From the NCBI GenBank assembly GCA_001313365.1, contig BBFS01000043.1, positions 1-37,448 of the forward strand: DNA of 37,448 bases, read 5' to 3'. Below are positions 1-8,819 of the stretch, piece by piece; position 1 is the first letter of the stretch, and each line of letters starts with the position of its first letter. This DNA comes from Paenarthrobacter nitroguajacolicus JCM 14115 (GTDB lineage Bacteria; Actinomycetota; Actinomycetes; Actinomycetales; Micrococcaceae). The position numbers and the translations under genes are program-made. The notes under the pieces are model-generated. The model saw only the letters and a list, made by a program, of their open reading frames with translations. It was not told where the DNA came from and made no database searches.

Positions 1-230
1 CTGCCCGCGACGACGCCCCCCCCGACGGCTGCGGCGATGAGGCCCGCCATGACGGGAGCGCCGGAGGCGGCGGCGATGCCCAGGGAAAGAGGAAGGGCGA
101 CCAGGAAGACGACGAGGGACGCCGGGAGGTCCGCGCCGAGGTTGTTCAGGAAGGTGGGCTTACGGGCCTTGGTTCCTGGCGGGCTGTGTGAGTCGGCGGG
201 AACGGTGGCGGATTGGTTGGACTGCGGCAT
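1..230 (-). CDS. SulP family anion permease, N-terminal part (runs off the left edge)
   Basis: Only the first 76 or so codons are present. The start ATG at 230 is preceded by a good AGGAG ribosome site. After a polar 30-residue head (MPQSNQS...) comes [20 protein letters not shown] followed by [17 protein letters not shown], the typical first membrane helices of SulP sulfate/bicarbonate permeases, so the product should be an inner-membrane anion transporter. The run of eight C at 16-23 encodes three glycines where the family usually has two, in keeping with an in-frame run expansion seen all over this window. The substrate cannot be told from this fragment. The gene is divergent from the acyl-CoA dehydrogenase-like gene at 433. 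Confidence 0.8.
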   Translation of the reverse strand, partial: MPQSNQSATVPADSHSPPGTKARKPTFLNNLGADLPASLVVFLVALPLSLGIAAASGAPVMAGLIAAAVGGGVVAG

Positions 231-276
231 GGTTACTCCTGGCTTGGGACTGCTGACCCTTCCAAGCTACGGAACC

Positions 277-306
277 TGTCACCGTTAATGACAAACGGAT
301 GTGACA
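277..306. promoter_or_regulatory. Inverted repeat in the divergent promoter region
   Basis: TGTCAC at 277-282 and GTGACA at 301-306 form an inverted pair with 18 bases between them, lying between the two divergent genes at 230 and 433. A further ATGACAA follows at 309. This could be an operator for either gene; the regulator is unknown. Confidence 0.3.
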
Positions 307-403
307 AGCATGACAAAAGCTGTGAAGATGCGGCTTCATGTTGGGACCAATGGGAACTTTCGTGGGGGGGTGGAGTGCGTTGGAGGTCCACAATGGCAAG
401 ACC

Positions 404-420
404 CTAAGGCTCCTTAGAAT
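404..420 (+). promoter_or_regulatory. Palindrome CTAAGGCTCCTTAG overlapping a -10-like TAGAAT
   Basis: A perfect 6+6 palindrome with a 2-base centre (404-417) overlaps TAGAAT (415-420), which resembles a -10 box. No convincing -35 box lies at the right distance. If TAGAAT is used, transcription would start only a few bases before the ATG at 433, so the message would be almost leaderless. Confidence 0.3.
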
Positions 421-432
421 AGGCTGGGTCTC

Positions 433-1570
433 ATGAGCGACTCCAAAGCCCAGCCCGTCCGCATTAGTTCTGAGCCCGCGCAGCTGCAAGCACTGGAACC
501 CGTGCTCAAAAAAGTGCGGGCAGCGGTAGGCGACGTGCCGGCGTTGCTGGCCATCGCGGAGGATATTGGACAGACAGCGCCAGAACCAGGCGAGGGAAAC
601 ACCGCTAAACTCTGGGAGTTCCTGGCTTCCGTAACAGCAGTGGATGTCGCGGCCGGGCGAGTGCTCGAACCGCACCTCGATGCTCTGGCGATCCTCGCCC
701 AAGCCGGAGTCCAAGCCGGAGTCCAAGCCGGAGTCCAAGCCGGAGCCGAAACCCAGGCCGGAGCCGACGGCGAACAAAAAGGGGGGGCCTGGGGGGGAGT
801 CTTCGCAGCGGAAGGCCCCCGGAATGAAGCTTGAAGCCAAGAGCAATGCCGACGGCAACTACGTACTCAACGGATCAAAGCCGTGGTGTTCGCTGGCCGC
901 GCAGCTGGACCATGCCGTGATCACCGCGCACGCTGGAGATAACAGCCGGCGTGCCTTCGCCGTGAATCTGAAGGCCCCCCCGGGAGTTACCTGCGAAACG
1001 CCTCAGTGGACCAGCCGCGGCCTGCAGGAAATCCCCAGCGGGACAGTCCATTTTGACCAGGTCGCAGCCCAGCCAGTGGGCCAAGAGGACTGGTATTTCA
1101 AGCGTCCCGGCTTCGCATGGGGTGGCATGGGCGTGGCTGCATGCTGGCTGGGTGGCGCCGTCGCGGTGGCGCGTGATTTTGCAACTGCCCTGGCCAAAGC
1201 CGCAGACAACGGGCGCGAACCCGATCAGATTGCACTGGCTTCCCTAGGCGAAATCGATCGGATCATCACGTCCGCTACCGGCTATCTTGCAGTCGCTGCA
1301 GAACGCATCGACGCCGGCGAGTTGGAGGGCTCAGATCCTGACGGCCCGAGCGCCTGGAGCGAAGCCCTTCGTGTGCGCGGGACTGTTGCCGCCGCCGTCG
1401 AGCGTGTTCAAATGCTGGTGTCGCAAAACCTCGGTCCCGGGCCGCTGGCTTTCAACGAGACGTATGGAAAGCGCATGGCGGACCTGTCGCTGTACATCCG
1501 GCAGCATCACGCCATGAGGGACGATGCCCAACTGGGCGCACTGGCTCTGAAAGGGGACCGCTGGTGGTAG
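433..1570 (+). CDS. Acyl-CoA dehydrogenase-like flavoprotein (one frameshift)
   Basis: The protein is about 378 residues, normal for the acyl-CoA dehydrogenase family. The N-terminal helical part runs from MSDSKAQPV to LAILAQAG, then a repeat-rich linker, then the family's middle segment (VFAAEGPG, LNGSKPWCSLA) and a C-terminal helical domain ending YIRQHHAMRDDAQLGALAL. The reading frame changes at the five-C run 816-820; with four C the two halves join as AEGPGMKLEAK. I cannot identify the catalytic glutamate with confidence, and the protein is diverged from fatty-acid enzymes, so the substrate is unknown. Its stop overlaps the GTG start of the PIG-L gene, so it probably belongs to one operon with the next two genes and may oxidise a product-bound intermediate rather than a fatty acyl-CoA. 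Confidence 0.75.
700..747 (+). repeat. 12-bp tandem repeat, four copies, inside the acyl-CoA dehydrogenase-like gene
   Basis: The unit CAAGCCGGAGTC occurs at 700, 712 and 724, with a fourth copy at 736 differing in one base. It encodes QAGV repeated in frame, followed by a looser copy (ETQAGADG). It sits in the linker between the N-terminal helical domain and the middle domain, so copy-number change would alter linker length without shifting the frame. Confidence 0.9.
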
Positions 1571-2927
1571 CTTTCTCGCACACGGACACCGGGACAGTCG
1601 AGTCGGAATGGGCGGCCAGCGGAGTTGCAGCCCTGCCGGAATTGCCGTTGGATCCGTCCGAACTTGCGGCCACAGCCTTCGTGGTGCTGGCCGCGCACCC
1701 GGACGACGAATCTCTTGGCGCCGGTGGCTTCCTGGCCAAACTTCATACAGCCGGAGCTGAAGTGCAGTTCTTGCTGTGCACTGCAGGCGAAGCGTCGCAC
1801 CCGGACTCACAAACCACGACGCCGGAACAGCTTGCCGCTGTCAGGCTCACGGAGTTCGACACGGGAGTGTCCGGGCTGGCTCCCAGCGCCACATGGCGGT
1901 TTCTGGAACTTCCCGATGGGCAACTTGCGGCCCACACCGAGGTCATCGCGAAAGCCGTCAGGGAAGCCGTCGCGTCCTTCGGCCACGCCGCGGAGAACGT
2001 TGTGCTTGTGGCCCCGTACCGTGCTGATGGGCACACGGACCATGACGTTTTGGGCACTGTCGCCGCGGAAGTCGCAACCAAGGACGGCCACGGGCTCCTG
2101 GAATATCCCATCTGGTATTGGCTATGGTCACGACCGGATGACGCAACGTGGGAGTCGTGGGTTCGGGTCCCATTGAACAACCACGAACAGCAAGCCAAGG
2201 CCAACGCCATGAGCGCCCACGCCTCGCAAACGCAGCCGCTGTCCAGTAAGCCGGGCGATGAGACGCTACTGTCGGACGGCTTCCTTGAGCATTTCAAGAG
2301 GCCGTGGGAAACCTTCGCCTGGCATCCTTCCAAGGCGGGCAGCAACAGTGCCGCAGACGCTGAGCGGATCTTCGACGAGGTCCATGCCAAGGAAGACGAT
2401 CCGTGGAGTTACACCACCAGCTGGTATGAACGGCGCAAAAGGGCACTGACCTTGGCCGCACTTCCGGAGGAATCTTATGAATCCGGCCTGGAAATAGGTT
2501 GCTCCATTGGCACCCTCAGCGAGGAGCTCGCAAAACGTTGCGGTCAGTTCCTGGCTGTGGACGCCAGCAGTGCTGCACTTGCCCAGGCAACTGAGCGGCT
2601 TTCCCAGTTCCCATCCGCGGAGGCAAGACACCTCACAATGCCCGGCGAGTGGCCCGAGGTACCTTCGATTTGGTGGTGTTGTCCGAGACGGGCTATTACC
2701 TTTCGCCGGATGAGCTCACCGAACTACTGGCAAATATCGAAGCATCCACCCGTCCCGGCGGCACACTGCTCCTGTGCCATTGGCGGCACCCCATCTCCGG
2801 ATGGGAATTGGATGCGGAGGCGGTCCATGCGATGGCCCGCAACCAACCCGGCTGGTCAACGCACGGACTCTACCGCGAGAAGGATTTCATGCTGGAGGTC
2901 CTTCTCGCTCCGGGCAGGACAGGATAA
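1564..2927 (+). CDS. Bifunctional PIG-L deacetylase / class I methyltransferase (one frameshift)
   Basis: Residues 40 to 230 form a PIG-L (LmbE-like) deacetylase domain with the zinc motif AHPDDE and the later APYRADGHTDHDVLG segment; such enzymes remove acetyl or similar groups from N-acylated amino sugars. From about residue 290 a class I SAM methyltransferase follows, with GLEIGCSIGTLSEELA as the SAM-binding motif and DLVVLSETGYYLS further on, like NodS-type enzymes. The frame breaks near 2656, where WPE and GTFDLVVLSE join if one G is restored. The start GTG at 1564 overlaps the preceding stop, implying translational coupling, and the stop is only two bases before the glycosyltransferase start. 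The three genes probably act together on a sugar-containing product. Which molecule is modified is not visible here. Confidence 0.8.
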
Positions 2928-2929
2928 CC

Positions 2930-3695
2930 GTGCCTGGCGGACGCGATATCAAGAGCGTGGGAGTGGTGATGCCTGCGCACAACGAGGAGCAACACATCGG
3001 CAAAGCCCTGCTCGCGCTGAAGACGGCCGCTGATGCGCTGGAACGGCAACACCGCGCCATGGAAGCCAAGATCGTTGTGGTGTTGGATAACTGCTGTGAC
3101 CGTTCGGCTGAGATCACCGCCGCGCATGTCTCCAACGATCCTCGCTTCCGCGTGGTCAACGTCAAGCTCCGAAGCACGGGGGGGCGAGCCGGGATCTCGG
3201 TTTCCGCACGGCATTGGAATGCCTGCCAGCGAACGGGCCGGAGGGTATCTGGCTGGCCACCACAGACGCCGATTCCACCGTTCCGCAGCATTGGTTGACA
3301 CGGCAAGTGGAACTGGCCAGCGCGGGAGCGGACGCCATTCTTGGATCGGTGGAACCGATCCGGCAGACATGGATCCCGCCATCCATCGTCGTTGGCTGGA
3401 ACTCCATCCGTTTCGGGAGGATCACCAGCACATCTATGGTGCCAATCTGGGCATCCGTGCCTCGGCCTATCTCACTGCAGGCGGCTTCCCGGCGCTGCGC
3501 GCCCACGAGGACCGCGTCCTGGTGGAGCGGCTCCGCCGGCATGGTTTTGCGGTCACCGCTACGGACACCATCCGGGTTTTGACCTCGGGGGGGCGGACGC
3601 ACGCCCGTGCTCCGGAAGGATTCGCCGCGTATCTGCGCTCCCTTGCAGCTGAGCTGCCCCCCCCTGCCGAGCTTCCGACTGCCGCCAGCGGCTAA
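2930..3695 (+). CDS. Family 2 glycosyltransferase (two frameshifts)
   Basis: The product of about 255 residues starts with VGVVMPAHNEEQHIGKAL and VVVLDNCCDRS, the nucleotide-sugar-binding start of GT2 enzymes, continues with LATTDADSTVPQHWL, which holds the DxD-like motif, and ends with GANLGIRASAYLTAGGF and AHEDRVLVERL. There is no membrane segment, so it is likely cytosolic. The frame changes near the seven-G run at about 3180 and again near 3355, where SVEPDPADMDP is restored by adding one G. The GTG start lies two bases past the PIG-L stop. In this context it probably makes the glycoside that the deacetylase/methyltransferase then edits, or the reverse. Confidence 0.78.
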
Positions 3696-3727
3696 CCCGC
3701 CAGCAGCTAACCCGCCAGCGGCTATCC
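3683..3727. repeat. 15-bp direct repeat, three copies, at two convergent gene ends
   Basis: CGCCAGCGGCTAACC at 3683, a one-mismatch copy at 3698 and another at 3713 follow each other without gaps. The first copy contains the glycosyltransferase stop codon and the last overlaps the end of the adenylate kinase gene on the other strand. It looks like local duplication. Confidence 0.8.
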
Positions 3728-4303
3728 CCTCAGCGCTCCATCCAACGCGGCAATCGCTGCCTTCGTGATCGTTTCCCGTTGCCCGGATCCATCAATACGG
3801 AGCAGAATCCCGCGGTGCGCGTAAGCCGTCAGCACCGGTTGCGTCTCGTCACGGTACAGTTCCAGACGGCGTTGGATCACGGGTTCCGTGTCATCGGCAC
3901 GCCCCCCCTCTTCCTGCGCTCGGAGCAACATCCGGGCAATGAGTTCATCATCGGAACCCGTTAGTTCGAGGACCACTTCAAGGGCTTGCTGCCGATCAGC
4001 GAGGATCTCGTCCAGCGCACCGATCTGGATGACGGTCCTGGGGGTAGCCGTCCAGGAGGAAACCGGCCGCGGCATCGGCTTCTTCAAGCCGCACCCTCAG
4101 CATGGCCGTGGTGACGTGGTCCGGCACAAACTCGCCGCGATCCATGTATCCGCTGGCTTCAGCACCCAACTCCGTCTTCTCGAGGACGTGGGCGCGGAAC
4201 AGCTCACCAGTAGAAATGGCAGGGATCCCAAAATGCCGCGCGATATGCTCCGCCTGCGTGCCTTTGCCGGAACCCGGAGGCCCATGATGATCAATCGCGC
4301 CAT
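3722..4303 (-). CDS. adk: Adenylate kinase, short type (two frameshifts)
   Basis: The protein (about 194 residues) begins MARLIIMGPPGSGKGTQAEH, the P-loop of adenylate kinases, followed by ISTGELFRAHV (AMP-binding), GFLLDGYPRT and EEGRADDTEPVIQRRL. It has no long zinc-binding LID insert, so it is of the short bacterial type. It interconverts ATP, AMP and ADP. The frame breaks at 4276-4280, where one C seems lost from a CCC run within the P-loop, and at the five-G run 4040-4044, where four bases would give DGYPRTVIQIGALDE. Adenylate kinase is normally in the secY-map ribosomal cluster; here it stands alone behind an RpiR-type gene, so it may be a second copy. A hairpin lies just upstream at 4346. 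Confidence 0.85.
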
Positions 4304-4345
4304 GACACTGGTCCGTTTCGAGAGGCAGCCGGGACTTAACCATAC

Positions 4346-4388
4346 GCCGACGACGACGGGAGGCACCCGCCGTCGTCGGCATCTTTTT
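4346..4388 (+). terminator. Strong hairpin followed by a T run, between adk and the regulator gene
   Basis: GCCGACGACG...CGTCGTCGGC (4346-4380) makes a long stem with a short GAGGCAC-type loop, and ATCTTTTT follows at 4381-4388 on the plus strand. By shape it is a terminator for plus-strand transcripts, though both neighbours are on the minus strand, where it could instead end or attenuate the regulator message before adk. Confidence 0.55.
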
Positions 4389-4501
4389 GCTGGCGACACG
4401 CAAATTCACCGGGGGGACGCCCGGATGTGGGTGTCGAGGATGAATTATCGCGGCGCGAGAGTACTTGCGCGGCCCACCGCCCCCCCGCTGAGGAGGCGGA
4501 C

Positions 4502-5386
4502 CTAGGAACTTGAGCGGGGGATGCATGATACGCATCTGATCCCAGGTCCGCTCCGAGGCGGCGATGTTCTGGTTGGAGCGTTCGCGGTCCAAGGAGGCAA
4601 GCTCGACGGCGATCGCCTGGACCGCGGCCACCGCACCTGTCAGGGATGGGAAGAAGCCGGCACCCTCGGTGGGCACCACAATCCGATGGTCAGCGTGCAC
4701 CGCCACAGGCGATCCCGCACTGTCAGTGATCGAAACGATGGGCGTGCCAAGATTGTGGGCGATGTCCACAGCCCGCATGGTGCTGTCATAGACCCGCCAA
4801 AGGCTGATGGCGATCACCAGGTCCTCTGCCCCGAGCCGCGCAATGGCATTGGTGAGTGCCGCAACGTCAGCATCAAGGAGCCGAACGTTGTAGCCGGCAA
4901 TGATCGCGTTGTGCTCCAGCGCCTTGCCGGGGGGGATGGCGTAACTTCCTGCCGCGACGATGAAAGTTTGCCGCGCACCCGCTATCGCCTTCGCAATATC
5001 ATGGAGAGTGTGGGCGTCCAAGGTGCGCTCGAAATGCGCCAGATTCGCCCGGTCAGTAGATACTGCTGCCTGCGCAGGACTGCTGATGTGGCCGTTGTGT
5101 TCGGCCGCAACCTCCACTGCGCTCAGCGACGCCAGGAACCGCGAGCGCAGCTCAAATTGAAAGTCCGCCCACCCTTTAAATCCCAGTGTTTGCGCGGTTC
5201 TGGTCACGGTTGAGGCGTTCGAGGCGGCCACTGCGGCAATGTCGCTGACGGAGCCGTAGGACGCAAGCCGGGGCTGGGATCGGAGGATGCCGATCACTTG
5301 CATTTGGCGCGCCGCGAGCTTCCGCCCCCCTGGACGCGACTATCCAGCCACTCGGTCAACGTTGACGAGTCGAAATCTTCTTCCAC
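4502..5386 (-). CDS. MurR/RpiR family transcriptional regulator
   Basis: The N-terminal part carries the RpiR helix-turn-helix (SVSDIAAVAASNASTVTRTA) and the C-terminal part a SIS sugar-phosphate-binding domain (FIVAAGSYAIPPGKALEH, IVSITDSAGSPVAVHAD). Such proteins usually repress a neighbouring catabolic operon until a phosphosugar binds. I choose the GTG at 5386: if the six-G run at 5323-5328 is read as four, the start becomes VEEDFDSSTLTEWLDSRVQG and joins RKLAARQMQVIG; otherwise the ATG at 5303 leaves the domain short. At the end, reading the five-C run near 4516 as four gives MHPRSSS and a stop at 4502. As printed, the frame runs on into adk, which I take as an error. It is divergent from the MFS gene at 5495, its likely target. 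Confidence 0.78.
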
Positions 5387-5494
5387 CTATTGACCTACCT
5401 CACACTTTGGCCGTAACTTCGATACATCGCTTCTGCACAGATCCGTGCATATTCCTAAAAATGTACAACTTGGCCCACTTTGGCAGGAATCACC

Positions 5495-6885
5495 ATGTCT
5501 CTCACAGCACGCCTGGATCGTCTGGCTCTCAGTCGACCACACTACAAGCTTCTCCTGATCGGAGGCCTCGGCTACTCGTTCGACGGTATGGACGGGGCAG
5601 TGGTCGCCTTCCTGCTCCCGCGCATCCAGGAACTGTGGGGCCTCAACACCGCCAGCCTCGGCTTGGTGGGCTCGGCGGCCCCGTTCGGTTTCTTCTTCGG
5701 CGCAATCCTGGCCGGCTGGATGGGCGACCGCTTTGGCCGTAAGAAGGTCATGCTCTGGGCACTCGCCTTCTACTGCGTCATGTCAGTGGTGGCGGCCATG
5801 GCCCCCCCGAACTTTGAAGTCTTCCTCATTGCACGGATCTTTGCAGGTTTGGGTGCAGGTGCTGAAAGTGTGATCATTGCGCCGTTCCTCTCCGAGTTCA
5901 TTCCTCCGAGGCGTCGCGGCTGGTTCATCGGAACCTTGGCCGGCTTCTTCTCCTTCGGCTTCGTGGGCGCTGCACTCATCGGCCGCTTCGTTGTCCCGCT
6001 GGGCGAGGACGGCTGGCGGTGGGCGCAGGTGATCACTGCAATTCCCATCCTGCTCCTTCTCTGGTGGCGCCGCAGCCTGCCGGAATCACCGCGATACCTC
6101 ATCAGTCGTGGCCGCATAGCTGAGGCCACGGAAGTGGTGGATGGTTTTGAGCAGAGCGTAGTGAAGGCGACCGGCAAACCACTCGCGCCCCTGCCGCCTG
6201 CCGAGGAAGAGATCACTAAACACGAGCAGAAGATCAGCATCTGGAACGCTCTCAAGTTCATGTGGTCCAAGGCCATGCGTCGCCGGACCGCCGTGATCTG
6301 GTTGATCTGGTTCGTCATCACGTTCTCCTACTACGGCTTCTTCTCCTGGATTCCCACCCTCCTTGTAGGCCGCGGCATCACCATCACCAAGAGCTTCGAG
6401 TTCTCCATCCTCATTTATCTGGCGCAGATCCCGGGCTACTTCTCCGCCGCTTGGTTGTGTGACCGGATTGACCGTAAGAACACCATTGCCCTGTACTTGG
6501 CGGGATCGGCCATCAGCGCCTTCTGGTTGAGCCAATCCAACGACTCCGGCATGATCCTCGTAGCAGCCGCAACGTTGTCCTTCTTCCTTAACGGAACCTA
6601 CGCCGGCGTCTACGCCTACACTCCGGAGCTCTTCCCCACCTGGATGCGTGCCACAGGTGTCGGCCTGGCCAGCGCGGTAGGCCGTATCGGCAGCATCCTG
6701 GCTCCGTCCATCATCGGCATCTTCGCCGCTTCCCTTGGCTTCGGTGGAGTGTTCACCATGACCACGGTGGTACTGACCATCGGCGTGCTGGGCGTCATGA
6801 TCTTCGGCGCCTCCACAGCGGGCAAGTCGTTGGAGGACATCACGCCCGCGCCGAACATGACCCGGCCGCGGCAGGAAGCAAGTGA
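5495..6885 (+). CDS. MFS transporter, metabolite:proton symporter type
   Basis: About 464 residues with twelve predicted membrane segments. The MFS signature GDRFGRKKVM follows helix 2, and LPESPRYLISRGR is the sugar-porter-like motif after helix 6; APFLSEFIPPRRRG and TPELFPTWMRATGVG are also typical. It likely imports a small acid or sugar using the proton gradient. The ATG at 5495 has GGCAGGA upstream. The frame as printed runs past the next gene's start; restoring one C at the CCC near 6861 gives MTPAAAGSK and a TGA at 6883-6885 that overlaps a GTG start by four bases. With the GAF and amidohydrolase genes it forms an operon divergent from the RpiR-type regulator. Confidence 0.85.
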
Positions 6886-7382
6886 AAGCGATGAATGCAG
6901 ACGCAGTTTTCCAGCAGACCTTCGATGCAATCCAGCAGGGACCAGGAGTCGTTCTGTTCACCGCCCTGCAGTGGATTCCGGAACGCTCCAGCCTGAAGCG
7001 CCTTTTCACCAGCCACCCGGCCGAATACCCGGTAGGCGGCGAGAAGACCGTAGAGATCTCCCCCCCAGGCTGGTTGGGAACGGTCATTGAGGACAAGGAG
7101 CCGTTCCTCGCCCCCCCCGATCTGGAAGCGCTACGGGAAGTCTTTTCAGACTCCGGACTCATCCAGCAACTGGGCTGCGGCGCCGTCATCAACGTGCCCG
7201 TCCTCGACCAGCAGCACAATGTTGTGGGCGTCCTGGCCCTGTTGGACGCAGAAGGCAAGTACACGCAGGAAAGTGTGGAAACCGCCGTCGACGTCATCAA
7301 CGCAAACCGGGCTGAACTGGTTCAGGCCTTTGAAGCGCATCCCACCAAAGCCCCCGAAACCCCCGCGAAGGACACCGTTTAA
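6882..7382 (+). CDS. GAF domain-containing protein
   Basis: A single GAF-like domain fills most of the 160 residues: MNADAVFQQTFDAIQQGPGV at the start, then CGAVINVPVLDQQHNVVGVL and LLDAEGKYTQ, the usual strand-helix pattern of GAF proteins. Two starts are possible, GTG 6882 overlapping the transporter stop, or ATG 6891. GAF domains bind small ligands and normally sit in signalling proteins; a free-standing one inside a transport/hydrolase operon may sense or chaperone the substrate, but that is a guess. Runs at 7063-7069 (seven C) and 7111-7118 (eight C) each seem to add one proline in frame. Confidence 0.7.
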   Translation: MKAMNADAVFQQTFDAIQQGPGVVLFTALQWIPERSSLKRLFTSHPAEYPVGGEKTVEISPPGWLGTVIEDKEPFLAPPDLEALREVFSDSGLIQQLGCGAVINVPVLDQQHNVVGVLALLDAEGKYTQESVETAVDVINANRAELVQAFEAHPTKAPETPAKDTV

Positions 7383-7383
7383 C

Positions 7384-8617
7384 GTGAGTACCACCCCAGA
7401 AACCACCCCGTTGGTCATCCGCAACGCGAGCGTCCTGGACGTCGAGGCCGGCACTTACTCCACTGCCGACGTCGTAAGCGTTGACGGAAAGATCAGCAGC
7501 GTCGGGCCGAACGCCGAAATGCCCTCCGGCGCGCGGGTCATCGACGGCACCGGTAAATTTGTTATCCCCCGGCCTGATCGATGCCCACGTCCACGTGGTG
7601 GCCTCCAGCGCCGACTTCCGTTCACTCACCTACACCCCCCGGCGTCCTACGTCTACGCGCAGACGGCCCGGATCATGGGACAGATGCTGCGTCGCGGCTT
7701 CACGACTGTCCGAGACCTGTCCGGCGCCGATTTTGGACTGGCGATGGCTCAGGAGGAAGGTCTGCTCGAGGGTCCGAAGATCCACTTCTGCGGACACGCG
7801 CTCAGCCAGACCGGCGGTCACGGCGATATGCGCCTGCCAGGCGAAGACCATGACCCCAACGGACGCGGCTGTTGCGGCATCGGTCGCGTGGCCGACGGCG
7901 TGGATGCGGTCCGCGCCGCCGCTCGCGACGAGATCCGCAAGGGCGCCCACCACATCAAGATCATGCATCCGGTGGCGTCTCTTCTCCCACGGACCGCATC
8001 GACTCCACCAGTACTCCATGGAAGAGATGCGCGCCGCCGTGGAAGAGGCCCAAGCCGCCAACCGCTACGTCGCCGCCCCACGCCTACACCGCCCGCGCTA
8101 TCAACCGCGCCCTGGAAGCAGGCGTCCGCTCGATCGAACACGGCAACCTGTTGGACGACGAGAGCCTCAAGCTATTCCTGGAAAAGGACGCTTTCCTGGT
8201 CCCCACCCTTGTCACCTACTGGGCGCTGAAGGAAGAGGGCAAGGAATTCGGGCTCACGGAGGAAATGTGGGCCAAAGTGGATTCCGTACTCACCAGCGGA
8301 CTCGAAGCGATCGCCCGCGCCCACGAAGCGGGAGTCAAAATGGCTTTCGGTTCGGACCTCCTGGGCGGGATGCACCGACACCAGAACGAGCAGTTCAGGC
8401 TGCTCGGCAAGGTCCAGCCGGCAATTGACGCCATCCGCTCCGCAACCACGACGGCGGCCCTCCTGCTTGAGCGCGAAGGTGAACTTGGCGTGATCTCGCC
8501 TGGTGCGGACGCGACATGCTGGTCCTTGGGGCCGACCCTGTTGCGGATATTTCCGTGCTGGCCGACATCTCCGGGCATCTTGAGTACGTCATCCAGAATG
8601 GCCGGGTGATCTCCTAG
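7384..8617 (+). CDS. Metal-dependent amidohydrolase (imidazolonepropionase/prolidase-like; several frameshifts)
   Basis: The product of about 410 residues follows the amidohydrolase pattern in order: beta-sandwich start with LVIRNASVLDVEAGTY, metal motif GLIDAHVHV, the HHIKIM segment with a candidate carboxylated lysine, VAAHAYTARAINRAL, SIEHGNLLDDESL and FGSDLLGGMHRHQNEQF, then the closing strands ending VIQNGRVIS. The GTG start at 7384 lies one base after the GAF gene stop. Frame breaks occur at 7566-7570 (five C, four expected), 7636-7641 (six, four expected), near 7970-8010, near 8085 and near 8513. Enzymes of this subgroup split cyclic amides or dipeptides. Being co-transcribed with an importer, it probably starts breakdown of the imported compound. 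Confidence 0.8.
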
Positions 8618-8649
8618 TTTCTGTGCCTGCCGCGTGTGCAGTCCTTCCC

Positions 8650-8742
8650 GACGCTCTCTCACCTAACGCGCCATTTCCGCCGACGCTCTATCACCCGGTG
8701 ATAGAGCGTTGGGCGGAAGGGGCCGTTAGGTGAGAGAGCGTT
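8650..8742. repeat. 93-bp near-perfect palindrome (REP-like element)
   Basis: Two 46-base arms, ACGCTCTCTCACCTAACG...GCTCTATCACC and its reverse complement GGTGATAGAGCG...CGTTAGGTGAGAGAGCGTT, meet around C8696 with almost no loop. The outer and inner 17-18 bases pair perfectly and the middle has a few mismatches. Inside each arm, ACGCTCT also recurs as a direct repeat (8651 and 8683). It may also end transcription of the amidohydrolase operon. Confidence 0.85.
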
Positions 8743-8777
8743 TGGGCTGACCGGGCCTGTTATTACCCTCCCAAAAG

Positions 8778-8810
8778 CTCGATAATGTAAGTATGCTGAT
8801 CAATATCGAG
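8778..8810 (+). promoter_or_regulatory. Inverted repeat CTCGATA/TATCGAG before the SRPBCC gene
   Basis: CTCGATA (8778-8784) and TATCGAG (8804-8810) form inverted arms with a 19-base AT-rich centre. GATAAT within the left arm resembles a -10 box. AGGAGG follows at 8812 as a strong ribosome site for the start at 8820. It may be an operator or a short 5' leader hairpin. Confidence 0.4.
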
Positions 8811-8819
8811 TAGGAGGAC

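Noticed and set aside
160..858. Long minus-strand frame with GLDSGLDSG repeats
   Set aside because: It is the shadow of the 12-bp repeat in the plus-strand acyl-CoA dehydrogenase-like gene and has no ribosome site or recognisable domain.
1564..3033. PIG-L/methyltransferase frame running on to 3033
   Set aside because: After WPE the printed frame is scrambled; the methyltransferase continues in another frame to a stop at 2927, directly before the glycosyltransferase start.
3996..5303. Single frame fusing the RpiR-type regulator to adenylate kinase
   Set aside because: Reading the five-C run near 4516 as four gives a natural stop after MHPRSSS; the joining region is low-complexity and unlike protein, and adk has its own MARLIIMG start.
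5480..7090. MFS transporter fused to the following protein
   Set aside because: The last 70 residues are arginine/proline-rich antisense-like sequence in the wrong frame over the GAF gene; one restored C gives a stop overlapping the next start.
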